Source: Bryoerythrophyllum caledonicum
Lineage: Eukaryota; Streptophyta; Bryopsida; Pottiales; Pottiaceae
DNA: 64,000 nucleotides
NCBI GenBank assembly: GCA_963971425.1
Contig: OZ020524.1
Span: 21,753,022 to 21,817,021 of the forward strand
Reading direction: 5' to 3'
The translations under genes and the position numbers were made by a program. Every line of letters begins with the position of its first letter. Position 1 is the stretch's first letter. The notes beneath the pieces were generated by a model. It worked only from the letters and a program-made list of their open reading frames with translations. It did no database searches and was not told where the DNA came from. Of the stretch, positions 43,493-54,900 are shown one piece after another.

Positions 43493-44456
43493 CTACTTCC
43501 GGGCCAACTCCTCAAGTCTTCTCTTCTCTTCCCTCCTCTTCCGCTTCTTCAAACTCTTGCTGGGAGTCGGGTCCGCCGCAGCCTTCGCGAGTGTCACAAG
43601 TGGTGATAACAGATCCGCAGATGAAGAAGGTGCCGATCCGGCCATGGATGACCGAGGTAAGGCCTCCATCGAAGTCACGGAGGCATCCGGACCACCCGGA
43701 GTGAGTAGCACGGAAGTTGTGCTTCGGTGGGGCTCGGTTCGGGGCGGAAGGGTCGGTGTGAGACTCGGAGTCCCAGTGAAGTCCTCCGGCCGTACAAGAA
43801 GGTGCAAGTAGGACGAACTCTCACTCGTGGTCTTTCCAAACGGAGACATACCCTGCAAAAGAGTAACAGTCCGTGTTGCGCGAACGGGGTCACCAAAGGA
43901 AAACTGTCGGAGGAGAGTCGCACGCGGAGGCTCCATTGGAGCACCCTAGCTATCCTTCCTTCCACTTTGTACCTGCGTGGTGAGATCTAAAGGAGAAGGA
44001 CAAACGGTAACGCCCACAGGGGGAAGTCGAGAAGGAAGGACAGGACTATCGAGGTCAATCACTCCCTTGCCCGGCGGAAGTCCTTGGTCACCCTTCTCCG
44101 AATCCGCATCCGAACCCGAGTCACAAATCCTCCACAAACTTGGGTAGGATATGGGTGAGGTTGCTTACCAACAACCTCATGTTGGCATATGCCTCCTCGA
44201 TCTTCACGGTTTGCTCCATCATGAAAGCGATCACCTTCTTGCTGGAAATGTGGCCATCCCTCTCCAACCTCGCGTCAAACATCTTCGCCTTCATCACTGC
44301 CTCCGCCGGGACGTGTAAGGCCTCCTCCACTTGTTGCAACGCCGCGGTCGAGGCATTGGCTTGGAGGAGAGCCTCCTTGCAACTCCGTTCTGCCTCCAAC
44401 GCCCGACTCTTCTTCTTGGTCACCTCTAAGGTGAGTCGGTTCACCTTCAGTTCCAT
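43493..44456 (-). pseudogene. Gag-like fragment of copy 3, coiled-coil and C-terminal part
   Basis: From 44456 downward: a coiled-coil segment (KVNRLTLEVTKKKSRALEAE) and KVIAFMMEQTVKIEEAYANM, which matches NIIRFLLDQAEKMGRTWDQI of copy 1 and LLVDN/LLVSN after it. A frame change near 44125-44137 and a stop near 43945 separate it from the Ser/Pro-rich end with a Lys/Arg-rich finish (SLKKRKRREEKRRLEELARK). Same domain order as copy 1. Confidence 0.6.
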
Positions 44457-44479
44457 AAGGCGGTGTCGTGAAGGTAGTT

Positions 44480-46075
44480 AGTTGATGTTGTAAAAAGATA
44501 GAAAAGAGGGGAAAGTGAATGGTTAGGACCGAAGGTGAAGACATGACTAGCAGATTCATCCCCAATTACGCAGTCATACTTCACCAAACAGCATCTTTAT
44601 CTTATCTTTACTGCATTTTTGTCACTAACTCAGGACTTAGGAGCGTCCACCATCTGGTTTTCCTGCTGATTCCAGCAGTCCCCTAACCACACGTGCGCCA
44701 GCCGCTCTGACAAGCCAAGGAATCGAACCCGGACCGGCAGGGTGCAATGAAATGCTCAGCCAGCCGAACTGAGCCGCGGTCGATGACAGTACGTGGATTC
44801 TAATGGTATTTAAGCCATTTTCTAATGCTTCTAAGATCAATAAACCTAAACAGAGTGTTATGGTAGTTTAGTTTGTAGTAAAAGTAAGAAATGCTAGTGT
44901 TTAGAGTCAAGTTAGAGGGAAGAAAATAGGGGCAGCTACTTGTTGACATTGTAGATAAGAGATAAGAGGGAATCTAGGCTTATGTGGGAAGATATGGGCA
45001 AGAATTGGAGGTAAATTGACTTAGGTGACCAAACTTTGGTCAAAGAAGGAGGCTTGAAGGCGTGGGCTGATGTTAATTCTTGACTTTCTTGCACTTCTCC
45101 CCCGCTCAAGCTCTTCTCCCCAAGACTACAAATAGCCTCAGGTTTCTGCTTGTTTCATCGCGATTTTTTAGAATTTGATTGTCAATTTTTAGAGTGTTGT
45201 TTCTCTTGTTGTTAGCTTTCCAGTGATGTATCACACGCTCCAATCGGAGTTGTAGTGAAGCCGTGGTGCGGATTTGAATAAAGAGGGGTTTAGAAATTGA
45301 GGCAGTAATGTAAAAATACTTTGAAGGAGTGGTGTTCCGCGATCATTGTGAGTTTGATAGTGAGATTTTGAGGATAGTATTACAATTGTCTTAGGAAGCT
45401 TGTGTTAAAATCTTAGATCCATTAGGACTATAATCTAAAGGTAATGAGGTAAATTGTAACCGGGGTTTTGAGAGGGATTCAAGGGTAGAACTTGGTATAA
45501 GGAAACTACGCTTTGGGAGATTATTGATAGAGTCTTTAGGATTGATTTTTTGTGAAAGTGTTCTTTGTTATATGAGTGACTTATGTACAAATTTTGAGAT
45601 ATTTGTCTGTAATAGAATAGGAGTGATGAAGAGTTGAAGTAGGGGGGGTCCTGATATTAGAGGCAGAGGAGTTTGAGGCCATGGATCTTGTTGAAAATTG
45701 ATCCAGTAATAGTGAAAATTGGTACATAGCTTTTTAACAAGATTATAAAGGTTGTGTCAAAATCCTAGAGTAATTGGATTTGTAGATAGAAAGTTATGTG
45801 AAAATTAGTGGTGGGATTTTTAGGGGCAGCGTTTGAAGATGGGAACTCCTAGATTAAGAATGTTATGGAGATAGACTAGAAGCAAAAGAAAGACATAGTA
45901 GCCATTTTTTATATTTGTTGAAGCCATACATACAAGATAAGTCTTGCACTTAACTACCTAAATGCAAAAAAGACCTTGTGTTTCCTAAAGCAAAGTTTCT
46001 CAACACGACAGCGTCTTGTGCTGTTGACGCTCTTCGTTAACCTCATGACTACCTCCTTCATGATAAGAGCTCAAT
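44480..46075. other. AT-rich insert within gag copy 3
   Basis: It replaces the middle of the gag frame relative to copies 1 and 2. Only the SINE-like unit (44640-44790) is recognisable; the rest has no gene. Confidence 0.5.
44640..44790 (-). mobile_element. tRNA-derived SINE-like unit
   Basis: On the minus strand there is a B-box match (GGTTCGATTCC within CCGGGTTCGATTCCTTGG) preceded, at typical distance, by an A-box-like GGCTCAGTTCGGCTGGCTGAGC. The arms do not fold into a good full cloverleaf, so a pseudo-tRNA head of a SINE is more likely than a tRNA gene. The downstream tail (to about 44640 and beyond) is not tRNA-like. Confidence 0.6.
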
Positions 46076-46547
46076 TCACCATTCGCTCTCCCAAATATGC
46101 ACCATACAAGGTGTTAGCCATAGTGATCGTGACTCGGGTGGGCTTCTCCGAGTGAAAGATGGGTACGAGGACCGCGAACACCCTCTTCGCCCGAGGATCT
46201 TAGCAATCTTGGAATGCATAGCCATTCTTGGCATCCTTGGTACCAAAGAGTCCCTTCGCATATTCCTCTTTCTTCAAACTCGTGAAACCCGCCCCCTGTC
46301 GCGGGAAATCGTACACCTCCTGCCATCTTCCCATGGTCCAACAATTCGGGCAAGCTTGGGTGCTACTCCCCTCTGGCTCGGGTAGCAGGTCTTGTCGTAG
46401 CTCCTGTACCGTGGAGTCCACATAAAAACTCCAGCAGAAGTCGAGGAGTGAGAGATAACCCATCCGAAGAAGGTCTTCCTTCAATTTGGTGAGTTCAAGT
46501 GCATCCCTCGAGATGGTGGGGGAGACATCCTTCGTTGTGGAGGTCAT
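46076..46547 (-). pseudogene. Gag-like fragment of copy 3, N-terminal part
   Basis: Minus strand from 46547: TKLKEDLLRMGYLSLLDF, MGRWQEVYDFPRQGAGFTSL, then a stop at 46200-46202, then in frame VFAVLVPIFHSEKPTRV. Aligns by motif with LKTTLKYMG, VPEWSQAYDFRAGRTKV and NPIFHPEKPKQVVAKW of copy 1. Strongly diverged, so it represents another subfamily. Confidence 0.6.
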
Positions 46548-46599
46548 GGTGATTATAGCTCTTGCTTACCTCTCAGGAAACTTCCTGCTCTAGTCCTCA

Positions 46600-47800
46600 T
46601 CTCTCCCCGGGGCTGGTCCTGACGTCCCTCGCCCCTTGCTGATCACCGTGATCCTCTCTTGGTCTCCTCGGTCTTCGTGCTCATGGTCCTTCAGCGAGCT
46701 CGGATCTGCTCCTTCTGTGACCTCGGACCTACACCTTCTGTGAGCTCGGACCTACACCTCGTGTGAGCTCAGACCTTCACCTCATGTCTTGCTGGTCCTC
46801 GTGATGTTGGTCTTCGTGCTCGTCCTGCTGGTCACCGTGCTCTTCCTGCAGGTCACCGTGATCTTGGTCTGCGTGTTCTTCGTCTTCGTGCTCGTCCTGC
46901 TGGTCACCGTGATCCTGGTGCTGGTCTTGGTCTTTTCATGTTGATGGACTTCCAGTGAGCTCGGACCTATACCTCGTGTGAGTTCGGACCTACACCTCGT
47001 GATGTTGGTCTCCGTGCTCGTCCTGCTGGTCACCGTGCTCCTCCTGTAGGTCACCGTGCTCTTCGTCTTCGTGCTCGTCCCGCTGGTCACCGTGCTCTTT
47101 GCCTTCGGGCTCGTCCTCTGGTCACCGTGCTCCTAGTGCTGGTCTTGGTATCTTCGTGCTGATGAACCTCCAATGAGCTCGGACCTGCACTTCCAACGAG
47201 CTCGGACTTGCACTTCCAACGAGCTCGGACCTACACCTCCAACGAGCTCGGACCTGCACCTCCAGCGAGCTCTTCGCCTTCGTGCTCGTCCTATTGGTCA
47301 GCGTGCTCTTCGCCTTTGTGATGTCCCTGCTGGTCACCTTGATGTTGGTCCCCGTGTTGTTGGTCTTCGTGCTCTTCGTCTTCGTGCTCGTCCCGCTGGT
47401 CACCGTGCTCTTCGCTTTCGTGCTCGTCCTCTGGTCACCGTGCTCCTGGTGCTCGTCTTGGTCTCTTCGTGCTGATGGACCTCCAGTGAGCTCGGACCTA
47501 CACCTCGTGTGGGCTCGGACCTACACCTCGTCTCTTGCTGGTCATCGTGATGTTGGTCTCCGTGCTCGTCCTGCAGGTCATCGTGCTCTTCGCCTTCGTA
47601 TTGTCCCTGCTGGTCACCTTGGTGTTGGTCCCCGTGCTGTTGGTCTTCGTGTTCTTCGCCTTCCTGCTCGTCCTCTGGTCAGCGTGCTCTTGGCCTTCGT
47701 GCTGTCCCTGCTGGTCACCGCGGTCTTCGTCTTCGCCGTGCTCTCGGACCTCCAGCTTGCTTGCTCGGACTTGGTGCTCGAATACTCGGACCTACCCGAG
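46600..47800. repeat. Degenerate GC-rich minisatellite
   Basis: Repeated 'ctggtcaccgtgctcttcg', 'cttcgtgctcgtcc' and 'gagctcggacctacacctc' blocks in mixed order. Both strands show long open frames here, but they are repetitive translations with no domain, so I do not call a gene. Confidence 0.85.
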
Positions 47801-47844
47801 GTTCAGGCTTTATACGTGGCTCGGAGCTTCTTAGCCGTTGCTTC

Positions 47845-47978
47845 CTTGCCGGTGCCGGTTGACCTTCCTTGTCGGTGCCGGTGGACCTTCATTGTCGGTG
47901 CCGGTGGACCTTCCTTGTCGGTGCCGGTTGACCTTCCTTGTCGATGCCGGTTGACCTTCCTTGTCGGTGCCGGTGGAG
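47845..47978. repeat. 23-bp tandem minisatellite
   Basis: About six units of ttgtcggtgccggtggacc plus ttcc, with one- or two-base differences. Because 23 is not a multiple of three, successive units use different frames, which argues against coding selection. Confidence 0.9.
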
Positions 47979-48224
47979 CTTCCTTGGGGTAAGGCCCCTC
48001 CGCGCTCTCGATCCACCCGTTTGACAAGGGTGTTAGGATCCGGTGTTAAACCACCACTTATCCCTTTTAGCACCTCCCAAGGGTCCTATTCCTTTCCTAT
48101 CCTAATTCTTCCTAAGAGCCATTACTAGGTGTCTACTTTCCTCTAAACCTAATAAGGTGGGACTGTGATACACTTCCTAGATAACTAATTACAAAAAAAT
48201 TGAAATTTGGGGTATGACAATTAC

Positions 48225-48761
48225 AAAAGAAGAACTGCATCTTCTCAATCCGGTTCTTATTGTAATTATCCATCGTACCTGTGTAAGTTGGTGCCGCAGT
48301 ACTTTTACCATCCTTGACAATCCGTGCCACACACTTCTTCTTTGTGATGGCCTGCTGAGCGAAACACGCTTTTGCAGATGTCTTTGGAAGGTGAGCAATA
48401 TGCCATGCAATCTCATCACAGTTAGTTTCCTGGACAACCTTAACGTGTTCTACCCTTGCAGCTGGTGCAAGAGTTTTAGAGGAAGGGAGAACAACCTTTG
48501 GTGCCGCTGGAGCTTCCTCTAAAACATCCTCGTCGGAAGTGAGGTCGTGGATAGTGCGCGAAAATGGTCGTTTCTGAAACCAAGGATGGGAGATGCTAAT
48601 CTTATCCCGCTTGTGTGAGTCAAACTCAGATCCCGAAGGAAGATCTGCCTTAGGCTTCAATGACATAAAAACCTCTATCCCCTCTAAATAAAGATCGCGA
48701 GTGCAGATCTTATTACCTCCAGGCATTTTTGCGAGGGCCTCATGTAGAACCTTGGAGATAC
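48225..48761 (-). pseudogene. MULE fragment, second copy
   Basis: Minus strand: KMPGGNKICTRDLYLEGIEV, then EIAWHIAHLPKTSAKACFAQ, ending KMQFFFCN. It matches MPGADEFCTRDSYMQGAEVF, EWHIAQLPANSTKKCWANH and IDFYFCN of the 37-41 kb MULE. It is cut sharply at 48761 by the gag element copy 2 and ends at 48225 in unrelated DNA. The residue identity is moderate, so it is an older or different subfamily. Confidence 0.8.
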
Positions 48762-51700
48762 TGTTGCAGTTCATAGAGACAGTATTCCTCTAAAATGCAT
48801 CCAATTGTCACTAAATGCTTCCAAAGTAACCGCTCCGATTTCGTTCCCACAGAGACCTAGTGTTCTCTTCCAAATACTCCCAATTACTAATCTATCACAA
48901 CAATCGTTCAAAGGTTAGTTATACTTTTTACTTATGTACTAGGGATCCGGATCCTTCCGCAGTCCGGATTTTGTACAACGGCTTCCGAAAATAGTTTCCG
49001 GAAGTCCGGAGGGTAGTTTTGATTTGTCTCTGTTCCTCCTGAGAGAGTCCCCTGGAGTTTTTAAACGAGTGGCCAAAGTCCACTGATTATGTTTTGTGTA
49101 AGTGGCTGGATTTCCCATTGCCTTGTGACTTTAAGTGGCTAGACACCCACTGCCCGAAACTTATAGTGAACGAACACCACTCTCCCTACTCTACTAATCG
49201 GTAATTGGATTGCTGCTACTAGACTTAAGCTCTCACGACATCCGGATGGCCCTCCGAACGCGGTCAAACAGAGTCAAGTCCGGACTACAACGACATTCCG
49301 GTAAGTACAATTATAATTCTCCAGAGCGATTGTCACTATGCACTAGGGGTATTCTGTCTAGACCTGCACATCAGGCTTTTCCCCATCTTGAGGGAGAACT
49401 CCGGCCTTGACCGGAATCTAGGTTAACACGGATACTTCCGTTTTCTAGAGATTACCAAGACCACCTCTGTAGTTCATCTCTTCTCTTTCTGGCTACTTCC
49501 GGACCCTGGGGTCTACCAGACACACCTCTGCAACAGCCCTCCATCTCTCCCAGGCGATCTCTCGACACGAATCCTGACCTGTTTTTCCTCTAGCGCATAA
49601 GGTTACCAATCCACTTTTGGAAGAATCCTGACACAATCACACCTACAAGAATGGATCTGTTTCACACAACGTCTACACTCCACACCAAGGTAACAAAGAA
49701 GCAAATCTGGCAAGAAGGTTTGAAGTGTATTCACAGTGAGAAGAACAAGATAAAAGGTTTATCCCCAAAACCTCACTACCAAGTACTAACTAAGTCCCTT
49801 CTAAACTTCGCCTTCCTCCCAGCTACATCTACTGAAAATCTGTTAGATCTTATCTATACAATCCGAGAAATCCGGAAAGTCCCAGATCAGATCTCAGATC
49901 CTATAATCCCGGAGCAGTTTCCGGCTCCGAAATTCCTATTCTAACTACAAAAATGGCAGTCGACTCCGTCAGCAGCCGGGTGCACTTGGAGCCCCATCGT
50001 TAATCGCTCATGATCCGGAATCTAAACCCGAAAATGCTACACCTAAATTAACCTAAGTCAGAGCACTTGGTCCCCAGTTTCTTCCACTCTTGCGAGAGGG
50101 GGAGATCTCCACTGGAGCCCGCTCCTTGCCCTTTGCCTTCTTCGTTGTTGTCGGCAAAATGTTAGTCTTCCGAGTCGACGGTCCGGTCGCTGGAGTTCTG
50201 GAAGACGGAGGTGGAGGTGGATGTTCCGGTGATCCTTCCGGAACTAGAGGCTTTGGTTGTTCCGGCTCCGAAGCTGACCTGTCTCCTGGACCAAGTCCCT
50301 GTAACTACCGGAGGGACTCCTTGGCCCGGGCGCAAATCTCCGGGATACGGACTTTGGTGGTGCCAGGGAGTTGTCTTCTACCGGAGGATCTGGCAGGCGC
50401 ATGTTTGAGGGCGACAGCAAATCCGGCAGCTTCTTCAGTATCTCACCCGTACGAGGGTTGGGAGATATGATACTCTCTGCTGGTGTTCGTGGTGACGGGG
50501 TGTCGAGGAACTTCGGATTTGCTGAGGTACCCGGAGCTGGAGTTGACTTGGGCTGTGGTGGTTCCGGAGGGGCCGTGGTCCGTTCCAGGGTCGTAACGTC
50601 TTCCGATACTAGTGCTGTTGGGTCTTCCGGAACCACCAGGGTGATGTTGTCGACCAGGAGCCGCATCTGCTTCCAGGTGTGGCCCATCTTCTCCGCTTGA
50701 TCCAAGAGAAACCGGATGATGTTGGCCCTAGTCACCTTCTTCTCCTTCTCCACCAGTTCGGTGAAGAGTTGGCTCCGGTTGACCACGCCTACCGGAAACT
50801 CCAAGGCCTTCCGGACCTCCGTCAGGGCAACCGCGGATGCATTGGCCTTTGCTTCTTCTCCGGAGGATGTCGAGGAGCTGCGGATGTCCGGACTCTCCGG
50901 CACTGGCTCCTTCCCTCAAGGCCTCCTCTGAGTCCTCCGGTCGCCTTCCGGAGTATCTGCGGTTGTTGCTTCCGACATGGGCTCCACTACCCCTCCGGAT
51001 TCCTCCTCCGACTCTTCACCTCCGTATTTCTGGAGGCTGAGGACTTTGTTGTACTTCCTCTGCTCCGTCTGGGTGAGCTGTTGATGGTGGCAGTAGAGGT
51101 TTACGATGTAGGAAGCTATGCGGGTCGCCAATCTCTTTACCTTCTGGAGGTTGGCCACTAGTCAATTGATCATCTCACTCATGAGCGTCCCCCAGCCTAC
51201 GACGATCTTCCTCCGGAGTGCTCCGAGGAAGGTGCAGGCCCACTTCGCCACTACTCGCCTCAGCTTTTCCGGATGAAAAATAGGGTTTAGAAACCCTAGT
51301 ACCAGCTGGGCATCTTGGTGCCGTAAGTCATGCATGTTGTAGCCTTCCTTCGGATCGGCTTATCCCTCGAATTCCTTTGCCAGGAACTCGTCCCACCGCT
51401 CCACCACCTTGGTGCGGCCGGCTCGGAAGTCGTACGCCTGTGACCATTCCGGAACTCCCCAGAGTTCCGGGTGGGCCTTCATCAATCCTTTGTACTTCTC
51501 GTCCGGGGAGCCTATCAGCTCCCGGACGTATACCTCCTTCCGGATGCCCCATGCAACTTCGAGCAAGCCGGTCCATGGTCTTCAAGCTCTCCTTCAGCAG
51601 TTTATACTCTTCCGGGTCTATAGGGATCTCCGGAAGAACCCGTGCCAAGGGTAGAAGTGCCGCAGTCGGCTCTTCGTCCCTCCGTCCACGACCATCTCTA

Positions 51701-52260
51701 TCAGTTTGCTTCTTCTTGGCCATTGGGACCGTCTTCATCGAGTGTACCTAATACCTCACTTTCCCTCGATGTTGTCCCTGCACGCACCGACCTCACAAAA
51801 ATCCTCCCTAACGGACACACGTCCGTTCTAACCATCTAACTACAAACCCTAACGGCCAGCGGTTAGGAAGACGCAAGAGTGAGAGAGAGAGAGAGAGAAA
51901 GAGTGTGTAGGAGCGGAACCTCAACACGCAAAGAAGAAATGAAAAGAAAGAGTTTCTCCTCGCACCACAACCTTTTGTAGTCTAGCCGTTAGTACGACTC
52001 ATGATGACAGCTGATGGTGACAACTCCGGATGACAGTTCCGGATGACAGACTGTCCCAAAATTCCGTTAACTACTCCGGCTCTGCGTTTTGCAGCTTTAG
52101 GCTCATTTAGGGTTTGCAGCCGGGTCCATCCGTCTTTATTCTTACAACCTGACTATAGGTTTTATTCTAGCACAAACTGTCGTAACTACTTAACTAATTT
52201 TTTTGTTTTTGCCGGATTTTTAGGTTAACTTCCGGCACCATGTGGGAACGGAGTTCCACA
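48762..52260 (-). mobile_element. Gag-bearing element, copy 2
   Basis: Minus-strand counterpart of 9750-13648. The 5' end (52260) starts TGTGGAACTCCGTTCCCACA then TGGTGCCGGAAGTTAACC; the 3' end (48762) is TGTCTCTATGAACTGCAACA. Flanks are acgcc and gatac on the plus strand, so no target duplication is visible and the flanks may have been rearranged. It lacks about 400 bases of the gag middle that copy 1 has, and it is intact at the two positions where copy 1 has stops. TCCGGA is as frequent as in copy 1. Confidence 0.85.
50050..51738 (-). pseudogene. Gag-like protein of copy 2, broken
   Basis: Start 51738 (MKTVPMAKKKQTDRDGRGRR). Frame change near 51565, then EVYVRELIGSPDEKYKGLMK and VPEWSQAYDFRAGRTKVVER, stop near 51360, LVLGFLNPIFHPEK (copy 1 has a stop here), SYIVNLYCHHQQ, then QKYGGEESEEESGG. 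After a deletion of the coiled-coil region it continues as VTRANIIRFLLDQAEKMGHT. Same family and start as copy 1. Confidence 0.7.
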
Positions 52261-52650
52261 ACGCCTGAAGATCCTCCCGCTTACACTCTAGGTTTTTGGA
52301 CAAGCTCTCACTATAACCCTGCTGAAAAAAAGGGTTAGATCATGGTTTCAATTTGATAAAGTGGTACTAACTCTTTGTTCAAAATAGAGCGGGAACTCTA
52401 TCAAGAACAGTTCCATCTTTGTGGAATTGTAATCACAATCATTTCTTAGGAGCTGGAGAAATGTACTAGTGTCTCTTCCGATCTAATGATTTCAAAGTAG
52501 GAAAACGACAATATCGGAGATAATAGGGAATATTAATAAAACTGTCCTTGAAATATGGGAACGTCGAATGATCATGACAATCAGAAGGTACTTCAGAAGT
52601 TCCGACGTTTTTAAATTTTTATTCCTTACAAATCAAAAACTATTCAGAGC
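52261..52650. other. AT-rich flank
   Basis: No gene or repeat recognised. In particular I do not find the missing half of the MULE fragment that ends at 48761. Confidence 0.4.
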
Positions 52651-52654
52651 GTAC

Positions 52655-53335
52655 GGTTCAGGGTTCAGGGTTTAGGGTTTAATTTTAACCTTTAATGTTT
52701 CACGTCTTAGGGTTCTGGAATTCAGGGTTCAAGGTTCAAGGTATAGTCTTTATGTTTCAGATTGTAAAATATTGGAATTTAGGGTTCAGCGTTCACGGTT
52801 TAGTCTATATGTTTTAGGGTTTTGAGGTTTAGGGTTCAAGGTTTAGGGTGTAGGTTCAGAGTTTAGGATATAGGATTTAGGGTTTAATCTTTATGTTTTA
52901 GGGTTTTGGGATTTAGAGTTCAAGGTTTAGGGTGTAGGGTTCAGGATTTAGAATGTAGGGTGCAGGATATAGGGTATAGGATTTAGGGGTTATGATGTAG
53001 GATTTAGGGTTTAGATTTAGGTTTAGGGTTTAGGATGTAGGACGCAAGGTTTAGGGTTCAGGATTCAAGGCTTATTTTTATGGGTTTAGAGTTTAGGATT
53101 TTGGAATTCAGGGTTTAGTCTTTATGTTTTAAGGTTTTGCAATTTAGGATTCAAGGTTTAGGATGTAGGGTTCACGGTTTAGGATGTTGGGTGAAGGGTC
53201 TAGGGTATAGGATTTAGAGGTTAGGATGTAGGATTTAGGATTTAGGTTTAGGGTTTAGGATGTAGGACGCAAGGTTTAGGGTTTAGGTTTCAAGGCTTAG
53301 TTTTTATGGTTTAGGGGTTTTCGGATTCAATATTC
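52655..53335. repeat. Degenerate telomere-like repeat tract
   Basis: Hundreds of bases of decayed 'ggtttagggttcagg', 'tttatgttttagggtttt' and similar words derived from TTTAGGG, with a superimposed ~130-200 base higher-order pattern ('tttaggatgtaggacgcaag' occurs at about 53029 and 53256). Confidence 0.85.
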
Positions 53336-53994
53336 AGGATAATATTTGGTAATGCCTCTGTATGAATGATTTTCTGAGGTTGTTAAACATTTTTTTTTAC
53401 TTGTCTCCAAATTCCCACTATACGCAGTACAAATTTGTAGGGTAATATTAAAAATTGTCCGACTTGTTTAAGTATGTCCTTTGCTTGTATAAAGAACTTC
53501 ATTTGCTTGTGGAAGAACTTCCTAGACCTAAACCTAAACTCTTTACTGAATATTATCCTATACCATCAACTTGTTTAAGTACTTCCTTTGCTTTAGCTAA
53601 AAAACACCTTTCTTTTGTCTAAATAATGCCAAATTTGCTTGTATTAGAACTTTTTTTCCCTCTTAAAATAGTCCCTTTGCTTGGATAAACAATGATTACG
53701 TAAGGATATTAAACAATTGTTTGGATTTGTCTCAAATAAGAACCCCTAAAAGCCCAAAGCATTTTAGAGGAATCTCTACTCCATTGATTATAAATTTTGA
53801 CCGTACGGATGGAATGGTAATTGCAATCAAAGTGAATTTTTTTGTACCCTACAGTACATTTGGACGTTTAGGGGTTTGTAGAGTGAATTTTTACCACTCC
53901 AATAAAACATCCAAGTATACCCACACCTCATAGATTTGTTATCGGGATGATCATACGCGTAGTTTTAAGTAATTGAAGCTTAATTGTGTAGTTA

Positions 53995-54900
53995 AAGCTA
54001 TCTTCTCGCTTAGTTCTTAAGGTTATCTATCTATATTTTAGGAAAATAGGGCAATTAGCATCACTCTTAAAGGATCCACCCACAAAGTATAACTCCAAAG
54101 GATCTCTCGTGCCTTAAGAAGGAACATTAGTCCTTTTAAGATTGTGCTTGTGCCACTAATTCCTAAACATATGCCACATTGGGCTAATGGAAGATTCCAT
54201 TAAATCTCATTGCATTGGTTCCTTAATTAAGTCCTTTAATACTTCAAAGTCTTACCTCATGCAATTCGATCCACTTCTCACGTCCGTCCACTTTATCCAC
54301 GTGATCACGTACTTAATACAAGGGTTAGTCTCAAAAAATCACACATACAAGTTAACTTAAGTCTTAAGGAGTTCGCCTCTTAAGTCCTCACTTAAGTTCA
54401 CTCATCCATGTTTAACTCTTTAAGACAAACAATATTCTACACTTACACTTATCCCCCATAAGCTGTAACACTTAGTCTTTAAGATATATGACTGTTACTT
54501 AAGTCTTCACTCATGGTTGACTCCATATTCTTAAGGACACAACTTCTGGTTTTAAGGTTCTTAAGCACTTTACACTCTTACTTAGGATTGATCCTTTAAG
54601 AACCCGACTTAAGACTACCAAAATAGGGAGTGCATCTTACTTAATGCAACTGGTGTCCCATGTTCTCACCCATACACACCCTTAAATCCAAGTGCTTAAA
54701 CTTAAGGGTCTCCTGGTACTTAAGGTCTTAATCTTCATAAACTTATGTTATCCAATCTTGGATTTAAGATTTTAAGTTTCTATGCTCTTGCTTAAGTCTT
54801 CCTTAAGGATTTGTACCTTACTTACAATTTTATGATAGATTCTTTAAATACTCACAAATTAGCCTACCTTAAAGAATCCCTTCTATTAAGGCTAGACTTA
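53995..54900. repeat. CTTAAG-rich palindromic tract
   Basis: CTTAAG and one-base variants (ACTTAAGT, CCTTAAGG) occur every few dozen bases over ~900 bases, far more often than in neighbouring AT-rich DNA. There is no tandem period. It looks like another dispersed palindromic word, here without an accompanying gene. Confidence 0.7.

Larger units (their letters stand above)
42147..46547 (-). mobile_element. Gag-bearing element, diverged copy 3
   Basis: On the minus strand its 3' end reads TCTCTGTGGGAACGA...TTGCCAACA (about 42147-42210), the same plan as copies 1 and 2 (TCTCTGTGGGAACGA...GCAACA) but with a different, shorter hairpin (TTACCTTAAGGGTA). Gag-like coding pieces lie at 43493-44456 and 46076-46547. 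Between them is a non-homologous 1.6-kb stretch containing a SINE-like unit. The 5' end was not found; sequence beyond 46.6 kb is minisatellite. Confidence 0.6.

Noticed and set aside
43247-43606. Plus-strand frame over the gag copy 3 region
   Set aside because: It is antisense to the Lys/Arg-rich end of the gag-like fragment and has no features of its own.
44690-44780. Functional tRNA gene
   Set aside because: Only box A/B-like words are visible. The acceptor and anticodon stems do not pair well, so a SINE-like unit is favoured.
46600-47990. CRISPR-like array
   Set aside because: The repeats are contiguous or irregular minisatellite units without unique spacers of constant length, in a eukaryotic setting.
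46600-48060. Long frames on both strands rich in Leu/Val/Ser or Thr/Lys/Ser
   Set aside because: They are translations of a minisatellite. The 23-bp unit changes frame each copy, and no domain or start context supports a gene.
52241-52265. 5-bp target duplication around gag copy 2
   Set aside because: Plus-strand flanks are gatac (48757-48761) and acgcc (52261-52265), which do not match.
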